Shown piece by piece: positions 10,201 through 16,236 of a stretch of 64,000 nt of DNA (position 1 is the stretch's first letter; each line of letters begins with the position of its first letter). The DNA comes from Oscillibacter faecalis_A (GTDB taxonomy: Bacteria; Bacillota; Clostridia; Oscillospirales; Oscillospiraceae). The DNA is taken from assembly GCF_029218125.1 (NCBI RefSeq), contig NZ_JARFXX010000010.1, positions 23,349 through 87,348 on the forward strand, read 5' to 3'. A program made the translations under genes and the position numbers. The notes beneath the pieces are model-generated. The model was given only the letters and a program-made list of their open reading frames with translations, ran no database searches and had not been told where the DNA came from.

Positions 10201-10759
10201 CCAGCTTCTGATCCCGGATACCGTGGTCCTGAAGCTCCAGATAAAAGTGCTCCGGGCCAAACAGCTCCGCCATCTCAAGGGCGTATGCCTTGGCGTTATC
10301 ATATTCGCCGTTGCGGAGACGGCGGGGAATCTCACCTGCCAGACAGGCGGACAGAGCGATCAGGCCCTTGGAATGCTCCCTCAGCAGCCCTTGATCGATT
10401 CGCGGCTTGATATAAAAGCCCTCCGTCCAAGCCAAAGACACCATGTAGGAAAGGTTCCGATACCCCTCCTCGTTTTCGCACAACAGAACAAGATGCCTGC
10501 TTTCGCTGTCGAACTCATGTACCTTGTCAAACCGGGTACGCCCCTGCGGGGCAACATAGACCTCGCAGCCAATGATGGGCTTGATACCCGCCGCCTTACA
10601 GGCGCGGTAAAAGTCGATCACGCCGTACATCACGCCGTGATCCGTAATGGCGCAGGCAGTCTGCCCCATGGACTTGATGACCTCCGGCAGCTCCTTGATC
10701 TTGCAGAATCCATCCAGCAGGCTGAACTCCGTATGAACGTGTAAATGGGTAAAGGGCAT
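7277..10759 (-). CDS. dnaE: DNA polymerase III alpha subunit (DnaE type)
   Basis: Replicative-type DNA polymerase catalytic subunit, 1160 residues. The N-terminal PHP domain is recognised by HLHVHTEFSLLDG. The active-site aspartates lie in PDIDMDFGDTRR around residue 400. The central region contains VPVGPGRGSAAGSMVSY, and the tail carries an OB-fold (ITIAGVITSSK...). The set lacks the exonuclease insertion of PolC, so this is the DnaE form that in Firmicutes works with PolC in primer extension and lagging-strand synthesis. The ATG at 10757-10759 is preceded by GGAGG. Gene order gives no operon partner upstream except a short membrane protein gene. Confidence 0.97.
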   Translation of the reverse strand: MPFTHLHVHTEFSLLDGFCKIKELPEVIKSMGQTACAITDHGVMYGVIDFYRACKAAGIKPIIGCEVYVAPQGRTRFDKVHEFDSESRHLVLLCENEEGYRNLSYMVSLAWTEGFYIKPRIDQGLLREHSKGLIALSACLAGEIPRRLRNGEYDNAKAYALEMAELFGPEHFYLELQDHGIRDQKLVNQSILKIHQETGIPMVCTNDAHYLRKEDAEAHDILLCIQTGKTVDDESRMRYEPQNFYLRSEAEMQALFEGYEGAIENTQKIADLCNLEFTFGKYHLPEFKLPEGYDSFTYLKELCDAGYKARYGEDDRYRDQLKYEQDMIEKMGFTDYFLIVSDFVRYAKSVGIPVGPGRGSAAGSMVSYCLNITDIDPMKYSLYFERFLNPERVSMPDIDMDFGDTRRGEVVDYVRRKYGEDHVAQIVTFGTMAARGVIRDVGRVMNMPYADVDVIAKLVPNTLHITLNDALRLSKQLRELYDADEKVKKLIDTAKALEGMPRHASTHAAGVVITRKPVYEYVPLAKNDESVVCQYIMTTLEELGLLKMDFLGLRNLTVLDDAVKMVQARQPDFKLADIPEGDPETYKMLSDGKTNGVFQMESAGMTGVCVGLKPQNIEDITAIIALYRPGPMDSIPKFIACKHDPSKVSYIIPQLEPILSITYGCIVYQEQVIQIFQQLAGYTLGQADMLRRAMSKKKAKDVAKERKAFLFGDPARNIKGCIANGIDREAAEKIYDEIFAFANYAFNKAHAVSYAVVAYQTAYFKCHFTREYMAALLTSVLDNSDKVSGYINECRECGIALLPPDINASCDRFTVEEQGIRFGLVAIKNIGRGFIQAAMRERESNGKFTSLYDFCSRMNGSEMNKRAVENLIRSGTFDSTGAKRSQLMRVYESIMDSVAAQQRENLDGQMDFFSMSAGNAKQPATKEIPLPAIPEFTPQELMSMEKATTGLYLSGHPMDHYREEIQKLRAPTIASIIRDFAQEGGPTRFADGQRITIAGVITSSKTKTTKNNSLMAYVVVEDDTASMELLCFNRVLESCGAYMRENQAVIVKGRLSVRDEKAPQIMCDSIYPLSTAEGPAPEPQEQKKQAAGETLFLKFPSLSDASIRHMKLVFHMFPGTGTVKMVMADTRKVYATQALLHPALVKEAQEVLGNENVVVK

Positions 10760-10803
10760 AGAAACCTCCTATGGCCGGTCAAGGGTAATGTTCAGCGGCA
10801 GAA

Positions 10804-11118
10804 TCAGCCGCAGTCATCCAGCGATTTTCCGCAGCCGGGGCAAAAATGCGGAACAGAGCCGGGCAGTCTGCCTCCTGCCATCAGGGACTTGCCGCAATAG
10901 GGGCAGCGCAGCTGAACGGCGGCATACAACAGACCGCCGGCTCCCAGAATAACGCCGATGACCCCCATCGCATACATCACTGTCGCCGGAATGGAGCTTC
11001 CCTTTGATATCGCCGCTCCCACCACAAGGGACAGCACCATCAATCCCAGTCCGGCAAGCGCCGTATAGACCGCAGTTTTTAAGGTTTTATGCGGTCCGCT
11101 TATTTTCTTTTTCGTCAT
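10804..11118 (-). CDS. Two-helix membrane protein with C-terminal zinc ribbon
   Basis: Function unknown. The 104-residue product has a basic N-terminus, two hydrophobic segments (around residues 17-38 and 46-70), and a C-terminal CPYCGK ... CPGCGK zinc ribbon that probably faces the cytoplasm. The frame extends to 11166, but the ATG at 11118 has a purine-rich GAGAGAAG upstream and gives the lysine-rich start MTKKKISG. It lies 44 bases before dnaE in the direction of transcription and could be cotranscribed. Similar short zinc-ribbon membrane proteins are common in Clostridia. No enzymatic motif is visible. Confidence 0.65.
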   Translation of the reverse strand: MTKKKISGPHKTLKTAVYTALAGLGLMVLSLVVGAAISKGSSIPATVMYAMGVIGVILGAGGLLYAAVQLRCPYCGKSLMAGGRLPGSVPHFCPGCGKSLDDCG

Positions 11119-11212
11119 ATTGCTTCTCTCTTTCCCTGTAAACTCATCATCTATAAAACCGCGCAAATCGAGTCATACTATCCTCAAATTTCAACGGAAG
11201 CGAGTTGATGGT

Positions 11213-11476
11213 ATGATTCCCTGCACCAGTCATTGCATCTATCAAAGCGATGGTGTCTGTACGCTGGACAGCGCTGCTGCCGCCGGAATGCCGGCACTTG
11301 GCGGTGCGTGCATTCACTTCATTCCGCAGGGCGGAGAGCCGCTCGGATCGCCTCACCGATATTCCGGGCCGGGATCACCGTCAAGCCGCTCTGAACCTTT
11401 ATGGTATTTGCCCGATGAGCCGGCACCACGCACTTCCGGAATCCCAAGCGCTGAATTTCAGAAACCCTCTGACTGA
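11213..11476 (+). CDS. Small Cys-rich protein, antisense-overlapping the radA 3' end
   Basis: The first 39 residues (CTSHC-x2-QSDGVCTL ... GACIHF) match a pattern I know from short clostridial Cys-rich proteins (C-x3-C-x-Y-x-DG-x-C, then C-x-[HY]F), probably a metal-binding fold. The N-terminal part lies before the radA stop. The rest of the frame (from about residue 36) runs antisense through the radA 3' end and reads as Pro/Ser-rich sequence unlike the family. The natural protein may therefore once have ended near residue 40, and the stop may have been lost. ATG 11213 has only a weak GGAAG upstream. Real gene likely; long tail doubtful. Confidence 0.5.
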   Translation: MIPCTSHCIYQSDGVCTLDSAAAAGMPALGGACIHFIPQGGEPLGSPHRYSGPGSPSSRSEPLWYLPDEPAPRTSGIPSAEFQKPSD

Positions 11477-12692
11477 GCTGATTGACGCTCCGCAGCTCCC
11501 CGGTAAGGCCCACCTCGCCGATGGCCACTAAGTCACTTGGCACCGGCCGGTCCAAATAGCTGGAGGCCAGCGCAATGACCGCCGCAAGGTCCGCGGCAGG
11601 CTCGTCCAGATATAGGCCGCCCACAATGTTCAGATAGGCGTCACAGGCGGATATCTTCAGCCCGCCCCGCTTTTCCAGCACTGCCAGCAGCATGGCCGCA
11701 CGGTTGTAGTCAAAGCCGTTGCTGGTGCGCCGGGGATTGCTCCCGGCGGAGGTGACCACAAGGGCCTGCAGTTCTGCCAGCACCGGCCTTGCCCCCTCCA
11801 TCACGCAGGTGACACAGGTGCCGGGCGCATCCTCCGGCCTGCCGGAGAGCAGCATTTCCGACGGGTTTTCCACCTCGGTCAGTCCACTATCCCGCATTTC
11901 AAATACGCCGATTTCATTAGTGGCGCCAAAGCGGTTCTTTGCCGCCCGCAGGATTCGATAGCTGGTGTGCTGATCTCCCTCAAAGTACAGCACACAGTCC
12001 ACCATGTGCTCTAAAACCTTCGGGCCGGCGATAGAGCCCTCCTTATTGACATGACCAATGACAAATACCGTGATTCCCTGTCCCTTTGCCACCTGCATCA
12101 GTGACAAAGTACAATCCTTTACTTGGCTGACACTGCCTGCTGCGGCGTCCAGCGCATCGTTATATAGCGTCTGGATGGAGTCCACGATCAGGATATCCGG
12201 CTGCTCCGTGTTGACGGACTCCAGCACATCGCCCAAATTCGTTTCAGAGAGCACCAGCAGCTGGTCACTTTCCACCCGCAGCCGCTTTGCGCGGAGCTTG
12301 AGCTGATGCTCCGACTCCTCGCCGGAGATGTACAGCACCCTTGAAAACTCACACAGCTTACTGCAAATTTGCAGCATCAGCGTTGATTTTCCGATTCCCG
12401 GCGCACCGCCTACCAGCACCAGTGAGCCCTTGACCGCACCGCCGCCCAGAACGCGGTCCAACTCTCCCATACCGGTGGGGAACCGAATTTCCTCGTCTGT
12501 TGTCAGCTCCGTCACCGGGCAGGCGCGCCTCCGTGTCAGCCCCACCCGGGCAGAGCCACCCTTACCAACACCCTTTGGCAGCTCCGGCTGCTCCACAATG
12601 GTGTTCCATGCTCCACAGGCCGGACATTTTCCGGCCCACTTTGCGGTCTCATTGCCGCATTCCGTACAATAAAACAATGTTCTTGACTTCAT
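11319..12692 (-). CDS. radA: DNA repair protein RadA
   Basis: RecA-like ATPase and branch-migration helicase that processes recombination intermediates. The four-cysteine zinc finger (CTEC ... CPAC) is at the N-terminus, Walker A GGAPGIGKST follows near residue 95, and the RadA-specific KNRFG motif is present, with a Lon-like domain at the C-terminus (ending around SQRVSEIQRLGFRKCVVP). The frame extends upstream to 12812, but the ATG at 12692 has AAAGGG at the right distance and gives the canonical start MKSRTLFYCTECG. Length 457 is normal. It follows cwlD by 11 bases, so the two are probably one transcript. Confidence 0.95.
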   Translation of the reverse strand: MKSRTLFYCTECGNETAKWAGKCPACGAWNTIVEQPELPKGVGKGGSARVGLTRRRACPVTELTTDEEIRFPTGMGELDRVLGGGAVKGSLVLVGGAPGIGKSTLMLQICSKLCEFSRVLYISGEESEHQLKLRAKRLRVESDQLLVLSETNLGDVLESVNTEQPDILIVDSIQTLYNDALDAAAGSVSQVKDCTLSLMQVAKGQGITVFVIGHVNKEGSIAGPKVLEHMVDCVLYFEGDQHTSYRILRAAKNRFGATNEIGVFEMRDSGLTEVENPSEMLLSGRPEDAPGTCVTCVMEGARPVLAELQALVVTSAGSNPRRTSNGFDYNRAAMLLAVLEKRGGLKISACDAYLNIVGGLYLDEPAADLAAVIALASSYLDRPVPSDLVAIGEVGLTGELRSVNQLSQRVSEIQRLGFRKCVVPAHRANTIKVQSGLTVIPARNIGEAIRAALRPAE

Positions 12693-12703
12693 TGCCATCC
12701 CTT

Positions 12704-13420
12704 TCAGCCGTCCCAACGCATATATCCTGCGGCGATCAACGCCGCCAACATCGTCTGGTAGTCCTCCCGCAGCAGGTTGACGGCCTCCTCCCCATTGGAA
12801 AGGAAACCGCACTCCACCAGCACGGCAGGCACGTTTACATGATTCATCAGATAAATTCCATCGGAAATCCGCTTCGCTTCCTTTGGGCGATGCGTATTGA
12901 TTTTCTCGTTCAGCAGCTCCTGCATCTGTCCCGCAAGGGCCTCTGCCCCCTCCTGCCGGTTCCAGAACACCTGCGCCCCATGTGTTACCGGTGATGAGGG
13001 CAGGCTGTTCTGATGAATGCTGAGCAGTACCGCACCGGGCGTCTGGTTCACCAGCGCCGCCCGGTTATGAATATCAGACACCTTACGCTGACGGAGCGTT
13101 GCAAGGCCGGAATCACAGACCATCACATCCTCACGCCGGGTCATTTCTGTCGGAACACCTAAAAATCGGAAAATTCCCTCCAAGCGCAAAGACACCGCCA
13201 GATTGATCCCACTTTCCTCCGTACCGTCATCCGCAACGGCACCGCCATCCTCCCCGCCATGGCCCGGGTCAATAATGACCACCCGTGCCTCCCCGTTCTC
13301 TACGCCAAACGTCTGCACGGGATATATGGAAAGTCCGGCCCACAGCAGCAGTGGAAGCAGCAAAAAGCCGCAGAAAAAAGCGGCGGGAATCAGTCTCCGT
13401 TTCCGAAGCAGCACAAACAC
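12704..13420 (-). CDS. cwlD: N-acetylmuramoyl-L-alanine amidase, CwlD-like (spore germination)
   Basis: Zinc amidase of the Amidase_3 family. CwlD enzymes make muramic delta-lactam in the spore cortex, a mark needed for germination hydrolases. The product has an N-terminal membrane anchor (residues 11-30), then IDPGHGGEDGG (zinc His), SIHQNS (zinc His) and VECGFLSN (catalytic Glu). The size of 238 residues and single anchor match B. subtilis CwlD rather than larger wall amidases with repeats. The start is GTG at 13420, with GAGGTGAT upstream; the second GTG at 13414 is an alternative. It is co-directional with radA. Confidence 0.85.
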   Translation of the reverse strand: MFVLLRKRRLIPAAFFCGFLLLPLLLWAGLSIYPVQTFGVENGEARVVIIDPGHGGEDGGAVADDGTEESGINLAVSLRLEGIFRFLGVPTEMTRREDVMVCDSGLATLRQRKVSDIHNRAALVNQTPGAVLLSIHQNSLPSSPVTHGAQVFWNRQEGAEALAGQMQELLNEKINTHRPKEAKRISDGIYLMNHVNVPAVLVECGFLSNGEEAVNLLREDYQTMLAALIAAGYMRWDG

Positions 13421-13580
13421 ACCTCATCACCTCGTACAAGGCTATGTGCGGGTGCTTATCCATTATGTTGATTATAACGTTTTTTCGTCAGGAAAGCAAG
13501 CGCACTTCCAAACACCGCCGCATAGGATGGAACACGCGCATCCCGCGCACTATCCTATTCAAGAAGGGAGTCATCCCATT

Positions 13581-14033
13581 ATGGAGAAACCCGATATGAA
13601 GCCTGCCGCCTGCGAAGCGGGTCAGGGTGCCTTGCCCGCCTGTGCGCCGCTGGCTTTCCCATATATTCCCATGCAGGGAAATAACCCCACACGCTTCAAT
13701 CGAACAGAGGCTCTGAAAACCGGAACACTATTCCCCGGCCTCGACCTGCCTTTCAAGGCGGCGATTCAAGCAAGAACGCAGCTTCCGAACACGGCTCTGG
13801 TCGAGCTGATGGCGCTGGACTTTGCCGTAAAAGAACTGAACCTCTATCTCGATACACATCCGCAGGATCAGGAGGCTCTGAGCCTCTACGCCTCCTATAT
13901 CAAGCTTGCCCAAGAGGGACACGAAAAATATATCAGCCAATATGGCCCGCTGACCAGTGAAAATCTGGTTCTGTCCGAAGGCTACACTTGGCTCAATGAT
14001 CCGTGGCCTTGGGAGTTAGGAGGGAATGACTGA
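13581..14033 (+). CDS. cotJB: Spore coat protein CotJA-CotJB fusion
   Basis: A single 150-residue frame joins two proteins that are separate in B. subtilis. Residues about 25-65 carry the CotJA core (EALKTGTLFPGLDLPF), and residues about 70-150 carry CotJB (LYLDTHPQD ... SQYGPL ... DPWPWE). No stop or start separates them; the join falls near IQARTQLPNTALVEL. ATG 13581 follows AAGAAGGGAG. The last base of its TGA is the first base of the cotJC ATG, so the two genes are tightly coupled. The product is expected in the mother cell as part of the coat. A 7-bp inverted repeat (13522-13528 / 13552-13558) lies in the leader. Confidence 0.88.
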   Translation: MEKPDMKPAACEAGQGALPACAPLAFPYIPMQGNNPTRFNRTEALKTGTLFPGLDLPFKAAIQARTQLPNTALVELMALDFAVKELNLYLDTHPQDQEALSLYASYIKLAQEGHEKYISQYGPLTSENLVLSEGYTWLNDPWPWELGGND

Positions 14034-14629
14034 TGTTTGTTTATGAAAAAAAGCTGCAATACCCGGTAAAGGTTGCAACACCGAATCCCAAGCTCGCCGC
14101 TGTGATCATTTCGCAGTATGGTGGCCCAGATGGCGAGCTGGGCGCTTCCCTGCGCTATCTTTCCCAGCGCTACTCCATGCCCTATCCCGAGCTCAAGGGT
14201 CTGCTGACCGATATCGGCACAGAGGAGCTGGGACATTTGGAAATAGTAGGTGCATTGGTCCATCAGTTGACCCGAAATCTGACCGAGGAGCAAATCCGAA
14301 CCGCCGGGTTTGACACGTACTTCGTGGACCACACCACCGGTGTATTCCCGCAGTTTGCCTCCGGCTACCCCTGGTCCGCCGCAACAATGCAGGTCACCGG
14401 CGATACCATCGCCGATTTGACTGAGGACCTTGCAGCAGAACAGAAGGCCCGCGTAACGTATGACAACATTCTCCGTCTTTCCGATGACCCGGATGTCAAT
14501 GACGTCATCAAGTTCCTGCGTGCCCGTGAGATCGTGCACTTCCAGCGTTTCGGCGAAGCACTGCAGTTAGCGAAGGACCGCTTGGATCAAAAGAATGTCT
14601 ACTATCTCAATCCCAGCTTCGACAAATAA
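14033..14629 (+). CDS. cotJC: Spore coat protein CotJC, manganese-catalase family
   Basis: Ferritin-like four-helix protein of the manganese catalase family, found in the spore coat and thought to remove peroxide. The start MFVYEKKLQYPVKV and the metal-binding stretch DIGTEELGHLEIV are diagnostic, with further Glu/His ligands in the EQKARVTYDNIL and REIVHFQRFGEAL helices. At 198 residues it matches CotJC rather than full-length catalases of about 280 residues. It starts on the last base of the cotJA-cotJB stop and is followed by a strong terminator. Confidence 0.92.
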   Translation: MFVYEKKLQYPVKVATPNPKLAAVIISQYGGPDGELGASLRYLSQRYSMPYPELKGLLTDIGTEELGHLEIVGALVHQLTRNLTEEQIRTAGFDTYFVDHTTGVFPQFASGYPWSAATMQVTGDTIADLTEDLAAEQKARVTYDNILRLSDDPDVNDVIKFLRAREIVHFQRFGEALQLAKDRLDQKNVYYLNPSFDK

Positions 14630-14671
14630 CAAACAGCCCCGCCGCTTCTTTCGAACGGCGGGGCTTGTTTA
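14629..14671 (+). terminator. Terminator of the cotJ operon
   Basis: Stem ACAAACAGCCCCGCCG / CGGCGGGGCTTGTTT directly after the cotJC stop. The A/T-rich stem ends let it also serve the convergent CoA-transferase gene. Confidence 0.85.
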
Positions 14672-14676
14672 TAAAC

Positions 14677-16020
14677 TCAGCGCTTATTGGACTGTCTCCA
14701 AATGTGCATCTGCTGCGCGGACTGCACCAGTTCCTCTCTGAAGTCGGGATGTGCAATGCCGATCAGGGCTTCTGCGCGCTCCCAAGTGCTCAGGCCCTTC
14801 AGGTTCACCATACCGTACTCCGTAACGATATAATGGATGCTGGAACGGGGGTCCGTCACAATGGAGCCGTTAGTAAGTGTGGGAACGATACGGCTCTTGA
14901 CAGTACCGTCCTTACCGGTCACTGTAGAGGACATGCAAATGAAGCTCTTACCGCCCTTGGAGAGATAAGCGCCCATCACGAAGTCCAGCTGGCCGCCGGT
15001 GCCGGAAATATGCTTGAGGCCGGCAGACTCGGCGTTTACCTGACCAAAGAGGTCCATATCCACCGCGTTGTTGATGGAAATAAAGTTATCCAGCTGCGCA
15101 ATGACCTGAACGTCATTGGTGTAATCCACAGGCGCGGCCATGACATCAGGATTCTCCTTGATGTAGTCATAGAGCTTCTGCGTACCGGCTGCAAAGGCAT
15201 ACACCTGACGGCCGCGGTCCAGCCGCTTGTTGAGGCCGGTGATCTTGCCCGCCTTCGCAATATCCACAAATGCGTCCACATACATCTCCGTATGCACGCC
15301 GAGATCCTTCAGATCGGATTCCGCAATGAGGGAGCCCACCGTATTCGGCATACCGCCGATACCCAACTGCAGGCAGGCACCGTTGGGAATCTCGTTGACG
15401 ATCATCTCGGCGACCTTCCGATCCACATCGGTGGGAGCACCGGAGGCACCCATGCAGGCCACGGCGGGATCATCGCCCTCCACAACCATATCCACGTCAC
15501 GAATGTTGATCTCCGTGCCGGTCAGGCCATAGACCCAAGGCATATTCTTATTTACTTCCACAATGATGGTCTTTGCGTGCTCCAGCATATCGCCCAGATG
15601 GGAAGCGGATACGGCAAAGCTGAAGTTGCCGTGAGCATCCATCGGCGTGACCTGAATCATCGCAACGTCCGTCTTGGCGTTTCCGTCACGATAGAAGCGG
15701 GGCAGTTCGGAATAACGCATGGGGCCAAAGAAGCCCATCCCCTTCGTGATGATCTTCCGGTCAATGCCGCTGCAATGCCAGGAGTTCCAAGTAAAGTGGT
15801 CACCGGCGTCATCCGCCTTGCATACCTCGGGCATCCACATGGTCACGCCGCCGTGAATCTTTACGTCAAACAGCTCGTCCTTACGGGCAGCCAGCGCCTT
15901 ATCCAGCGCCACCGGCTGATTACAGCACCAGCCATAATCCACCCAGTCACCGGATTTGACAACCTTCACCGCCTCATCGGCAGTTGTCAGCTTTTGCTGA
16001 TACATTTCCTGTACAGTCAT
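14677..16020 (-). CDS. Acyl-CoA:acetate-type CoA-transferase (4-hydroxybutyrate / butyryl-CoA transferase family)
   Basis: Two-domain CoA-transferase of the acetyl-CoA hydrolase/transferase family, 447 residues. The catalytic Glu is expected in LGVHTEMYVDAF after the QLGIGGMPNTV loop, and the CoA-binding GTGGQLDFVMGAY follows. This family includes butyryl-CoA:acetate and 4-hydroxybutyrate CoA-transferases used for the last step of butyrate formation in gut Clostridia; sequence reading alone does not settle the substrate. The frame opens at 16047, but the ATG at 16020 (MTVQEMYQQ) lies eight bases after GGAGG. It is a single-gene unit with its own promoter. Confidence 0.85.
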   Translation of the reverse strand: MTVQEMYQQKLTTADEAVKVVKSGDWVDYGWCCNQPVALDKALAARKDELFDVKIHGGVTMWMPEVCKADDAGDHFTWNSWHCSGIDRKIITKGMGFFGPMRYSELPRFYRDGNAKTDVAMIQVTPMDAHGNFSFAVSASHLGDMLEHAKTIIVEVNKNMPWVYGLTGTEINIRDVDMVVEGDDPAVACMGASGAPTDVDRKVAEMIVNEIPNGACLQLGIGGMPNTVGSLIAESDLKDLGVHTEMYVDAFVDIAKAGKITGLNKRLDRGRQVYAFAAGTQKLYDYIKENPDVMAAPVDYTNDVQVIAQLDNFISINNAVDMDLFGQVNAESAGLKHISGTGGQLDFVMGAYLSKGGKSFICMSSTVTGKDGTVKSRIVPTLTNGSIVTDPRSSIHYIVTEYGMVNLKGLSTWERAEALIGIAHPDFREELVQSAQQMHIWRQSNKR

Positions 16021-16074
16021 TGTCATAACCTCCATATTCTTCTGCATAGATTCGCAAGATACTTCATCGTTAAA

Positions 16075-16135
16075 ATCTTATCATATCATCAAACATATTG
16101 CAAGCAAAACGTGAAAAAAATAACAATATTTCACG
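16075..16135 (-). promoter_or_regulatory. Promoter of the CoA-transferase gene with upstream inverted repeat
   Basis: On the minus strand, TTGCAA (16098-16103), 17-base spacer and TAAGAT (16075-16080). Just upstream of the -35, CGTGAAA (16110-16116) and TTTCACG (16129-16135) form an inverted repeat that could bind a regulator. Confidence 0.65.
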
Positions 16136-16188
16136 AGTGCTCTCTGCCCATATCAATACTGCGTTTTTTGTATATATTGGGCAAACAT

Positions 16189-16226
16189 AAAAAGGCGGCT
16201 TTCCCTATATGGGAAAGCCGCTTTTC
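16189..16226 (-). terminator. Terminator after ispH-S1
   Basis: Stem AAAGGCGGCTTTCCC / GGGAAAGCCGCTTT, followed on the minus strand by TTTTTATG. It lies 11 bases after the stop codon of the fusion gene. Confidence 0.9.
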
Positions 16227-16236
16227 TTAAATCGGA

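Noticed and set aside
8306..10744. Long plus-strand frame of 812 codons opposite dnaE
   Set aside because: Antisense shadow of a GC-rich gene; no recognisable protein, and dnaE motifs are complete on the minus strand.
16098..16135. Full Rex operator at the CoA-transferase promoter
   Set aside because: The two half-sites are 12 bases apart instead of about 4, so it is listed only as an inverted repeat.
14665..16230. Plus-strand frame of 521 codons opposite the CoA-transferase
   Set aside because: Antisense shadow; no family motifs and no ribosome binding site.
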